From Gammaproteobacteria bacterium (GTDB taxonomy: Bacteria; Pseudomonadota; Gammaproteobacteria; Granulosicoccales; Granulosicoccaceae): DNA of 20,841 bases. Shown one piece after another: positions 19,010 through 20,841 of the stretch (its first letter is position 1; every line of letters starts with the position of its first letter). Under the pieces are notes generated by a model. The model saw only the letters and a list, made by a program, of their open reading frames with translations, was not told the origin of the DNA and did not search any database. Made by a program: the position numbers and the translations under genes. The DNA is taken from positions 1 to 20,841 of the forward strand of contig JAHQVR010000052.1 of assembly GCA_019634245.1 (NCBI GenBank). Reading direction: 5' to 3'.

Positions 19010-19474
19010 ATGTCGCTGACTGTGAATACCCCAACTGACGAGCAGTACATGGCCCAAGCTCTCGCATTGGCTAAGCAGGCCATCGAACACGATGAGGTTC
19101 CAGTTGGTTGCCTTGTTGTTAAAGATGAACAGGTAATTGGGCAGGGGTACAACAAATCTATCTTAGAGTGCGATCCCAGTGCACACGCAGAGATCGTCGC
19201 CCTGCGACAAGCAGCCAAAACTGAGGGTAGTTATCGGCTTGACGGTGCGACGTTATATGTCACCGTTGAACCCTGCTTGATGTGCTGTGGCGCGCTACTC
19301 CAAGCACGCATCTCACGATTAGTGTACGGCGTACGCGAGCCACGTACGGGTGCGGTCGTGAGCCAATTCGACTCGCTAATGAGTCAGAACAACCGACCTA
19401 TCGCTATCAGTGAGGGTGTTCTTGCAGACGAGGCCAAAGCGTTGATGCAGGCGTTTTTTGAGGCCCGTCGTTAG
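19010..19474 (+). CDS. tadA: tRNA-specific adenosine deaminase TadA
   Basis: A 154-residue zinc-dependent deaminase that converts A34 to inosine in the wobble position of tRNA-Arg(ACG), an essential activity. The cytidine-deaminase fold is complete: HAE at 59-61 supplies a zinc ligand and the proton-shuttling glutamate, and PCLMC at 88-92 supplies the two cysteine ligands. The ATG at 19010 has only a weak AAGAAA ribosome site; no better start is seen, and the N-terminus has the usual length before the first helix. It is separated from pnp by the terminator at 18958-18984. It converges with the chalcone-isomerase-like gene, with a strong hairpin between the two. Confidence 0.95.
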   Translation: MSLTVNTPTDEQYMAQALALAKQAIEHDEVPVGCLVVKDEQVIGQGYNKSILECDPSAHAEIVALRQAAKTEGSYRLDGATLYVTVEPCLMCCGALLQARISRLVYGVREPRTGAVVSQFDSLMSQNNRPIAISEGVLADEAKALMQAFFEARR

Positions 19475-19476
19475 CA

Positions 19477-19508
19477 GCACTGATCCGGGAATACCGGATA
19501 GGTAGTGC
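19477..19508. other. Long hairpin between convergent tadA and the chalcone-isomerase-like gene
   Basis: The arms GCACT (19477-19481) and ATCCGG (19483-19488) pair with CCGGAT (19494-19499) and AGTGC (19504-19508), with a five-base loop and a small asymmetric bulge. It begins right after the tadA stop and is equally strong on both strands. No T-run follows on either side, so it is not a classic intrinsic terminator; it may protect the 3' ends of both mRNAs or stop elongation together with Rho (inference). Confidence 0.5.
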
Positions 19509-19525
19509 GCTACGCCAGGACTAGC

Positions 19526-20101
19526 TTACTGCCCACCTAGCATCGCTTTTTTAAGCGATGCCTGTGCAGGCTTAGCGGATAACCAAACGCCGAACAGCGC
19601 CTGCTTGAAGGGCAGGCCATCGATAACGTCAAGTGACTCACCGTTGAGTATCACATCAGTACCAACGCCATCGAAGGCCAACACAATGACATCGCCAGGT
19701 CTGACGCTGTCTTTAAACAGGCTTTTCAATTGGTCTAGTTCAGTTTGAATGGGGGCAGTGTTTCCACCCGTAGAGTTCTTCATGCCATCTTCGAGCGCTG
19801 CCAGTAATTTCTTTTTCGTCAACAGATCTGATTTGATGTGCATCGAAATGGCCATCGGCCCAGCCTCGGCAATAATGCCCTCGGCATCACTGGAGGGCTG
19901 AGGAAGGTATAAGCCGCCAACGTAGAGCTTGATAAAGAGTTTTTTACGTAAACCAGCGCCATTCAATACGAGCTCCTGGCCTGCCACGGTCAGGGTGTCC
20001 GGTATTTCGACACCGCTGACCGATTTTGCGCTGACCAGACCACTGGCCATCAGCGCAACCGTCAGGAACAACGCTAGGATTGAACGATTCATCAAGGTCA
20101 T
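19526..20101 (-). CDS. Secreted chalcone isomerase-like family protein
   Basis: A 191-residue protein with an N-terminal signal peptide (hydrophobic core about 7-22, likely cleavage after VSA at 23-25), so it is probably periplasmic. The mature part matches the bacterial chalcone-isomerase-like fold: VSGVEIPDTL then LVLNGAGLRKKLFIKLYVGGLYLP at about 28-68, and a C-terminal half with LAFDGVGTDVILNGE and FKQALFGVWLS. Plant chalcone isomerases act on flavonoids, but bacterial members lack an established flavonoid role, and related plant fatty-acid-binding members bind fatty acids. It lies 15 bases downstream of a Pla-1/VolA-type lipase on the same strand and is probably cotranscribed, which points to lipid handling (inference). 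An ATG at 20092 is an alternative start. The function is not proven. Confidence 0.85.
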   Translation of the reverse strand: MTLMNRSILALFLTVALMASGLVSAKSVSGVEIPDTLTVAGQELVLNGAGLRKKLFIKLYVGGLYLPQPSSDAEGIIAEAGPMAISMHIKSDLLTKKKLLAALEDGMKNSTGGNTAPIQTELDQLKSLFKDSVRPGDVIVLAFDGVGTDVILNGESLDVIDGLPFKQALFGVWLSAKPAQASLKKAMLGGQ

Positions 20102-20116
20102 AAGTCTGTGCTCGGC

Positions 20117-20841
20117 CTAGTTGGCCCCTTGGATAACGGACGGATTGGTGATCAACAGATTGGTACCACCCGAGGCAGCAAACACGGCAGCCTGCGTTTG
20201 CATCTCTACGGTCGCTTCCAGTGACGCTGTGGGATTCAGAATGGAACCGTGGTCGCCAGCACTGAATCGCACCAACCCGCCGCCAGCTGTGGTGTTCGAC
20301 ACTGGACCTAAGCCCATATAAGCTGCCAACGGTTCGGTGCCCGACAAAGGCGCGGTGGCCACACTGTTGGGAATCACTGCGTCGCCGATCACTTCAATCA
20401 TATGAACCGGCACTCCACTACCCGCAACTGCAGCAGCGTGGTTAATCGGATCTCCGGAGTCGATGAGTGTTTGAGCCACCAGAAGAAATTGCGCAAATTC
20501 AGGAGAGCCTGGAGGAGCTTCGGCTGCGGTGAGACCGTCGGCGATTTCGCCCCCGAACGTCTCTGAATTTGCCAGCAATTGCGCGATACCGCCGCCAGGC
20601 ATCGCCAGTGTTGCCGCATTCACCGAGTCAGCGAAGGCGAGATAAGTGCCACCGATAATGCCGCCCAGCGAGTGTCCCACAAAAGTGACGTTGCCAGAAT
20701 CAAGACTGGCATTGGCCGATCCGTCTGCGGCAATCAGGCCAGGTAAACTGGCCTGCAAGGTCAGCAGATCAGCGACACCTTGGCGCAGATTATCCCGAGA
20801 GTTTGCAAGATTACGCAGATTATAAAAATGTTGACCGGAAG
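20117..20841 (-). CDS. Pla-1/VolA-like extracellular lipase, C-terminal part (runs off the window)
   Basis: The last 240 residues of an alpha/beta-hydrolase; the frame stays open to the right edge, so the N-terminus lies outside the window. The visible part starts with SGQHFYNLRNLANSRDNLRQ-like sequence, as in Pla-1/cef/VolA lipases. The nucleophile elbow GHSLGGI has the serine codon at 20669-20671; likely partners of the catalytic triad are the Asp in GDAVIPN and the His in GDHGSIL, in the right order. Family members are surface lipoproteins or secreted enzymes that cleave acyl esters, such as lysophosphatidylcholine in Vibrio, to feed on host or environmental lipids. A TTG at 20758 lies inside the conserved domain and is not a real start. 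It is followed after 15 bases by the chalcone-isomerase-like gene. Confidence 0.85.
   Translation of the reverse strand, partial: SGQHFYNLRNLANSRDNLRQGVADLLTLQASLPGLIAADGSANASLDSGNVTFVGHSLGGIIGGTYLAFADSVNAATLAMPGGGIAQLLANSETFGGEIADGLTAAEAPPGSPEFAQFLLVAQTLIDSGDPINHAAAVAGSGVPVHMIEVIGDAVIPNSVATAPLSGTEPLAAYMGLGPVSNTTAGGGLVRFSAGDHGSILNPTASLEATVEMQTQAAVFAASGGTNLLITNPSVIQGAN

Noticed and set aside
1..20841. Mobile elements, defence systems, CRISPR arrays or phage genes
   Set aside because: No transposase, integrase, terminal inverted repeats, repeat-spacer pattern or phage structural gene was seen on either strand.

Overview
The window comes from a gammaproteobacterial chromosome, probably a marine or aquatic one. 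Evidence is the gene order rimP-nusA-infB-rbfA-truB-rpsO-pnp, the leader-and-terminator layout in front of rimP, and a secreted lipase of the Pla-1/VolA type, which is common in marine Gammaproteobacteria. By eye the base composition is moderate and even throughout. I see no insertion sequence, CRISPR array, integrase, tRNA or rRNA gene. Species cannot be fixed from the sequence alone.

Left part (about 129-2442, minus strand): a gene for a VWA-domain protein, then a membrane-anchored protein with a C-terminal J domain, then a beta-class-like glutathione S-transferase. The first two are 14 bases apart and probably form a unit. The J domain resembles the mitochondrial Pam18/Tim14 type.

Catabolic block (2695-10022, plus strand): four closely spaced genes encode a 3-hydroxyisobutyrate-dehydrogenase-family reductase, a large fused indolepyruvate/2-oxoacid ferredoxin oxidoreductase, an isovaleryl-CoA dehydrogenase and the beta subunit of methylcrotonyl-CoA carboxylase. 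Together they suggest breakdown of leucine and perhaps other 2-oxo acids to acyl-CoA and onward. The biotin-bearing carboxylase alpha subunit, methylglutaconyl-CoA hydratase and HMG-CoA lyase that usually accompany the last two genes are absent here, so the pathway must be completed elsewhere.

Translation/RNA block (about 10058-18984, plus strand): a TATAAT box, a roughly 145-base structured leader ending in a strong intrinsic terminator (matching what is known as the rimP leader), then rimP, nusA, infB, rbfA, truB, rpsO and pnp, closed by a second strong terminator. These genes cover 30S maturation, transcription elongation control, translation initiation, tRNA pseudouridylation and RNA decay.

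Right part (19010-20841): tadA (tRNA A34 deaminase) on the plus strand converges across a long hairpin with two minus-strand genes. These are a secreted chalcone-isomerase-like protein and, upstream of it and running off the window edge, the C-terminal third or so of a Pla-1/VolA-like lipase. The two may act together on lipids in the periplasm or at the cell surface.

Most of the window is ordinary conserved chromosome. The points most worth a second look are the ferredoxin oxidoreductase joined to a partial leucine pathway, the VWA plus Pam18-like J-protein pair, the rimP leader, and the lipase plus chalcone-isomerase-like pair.
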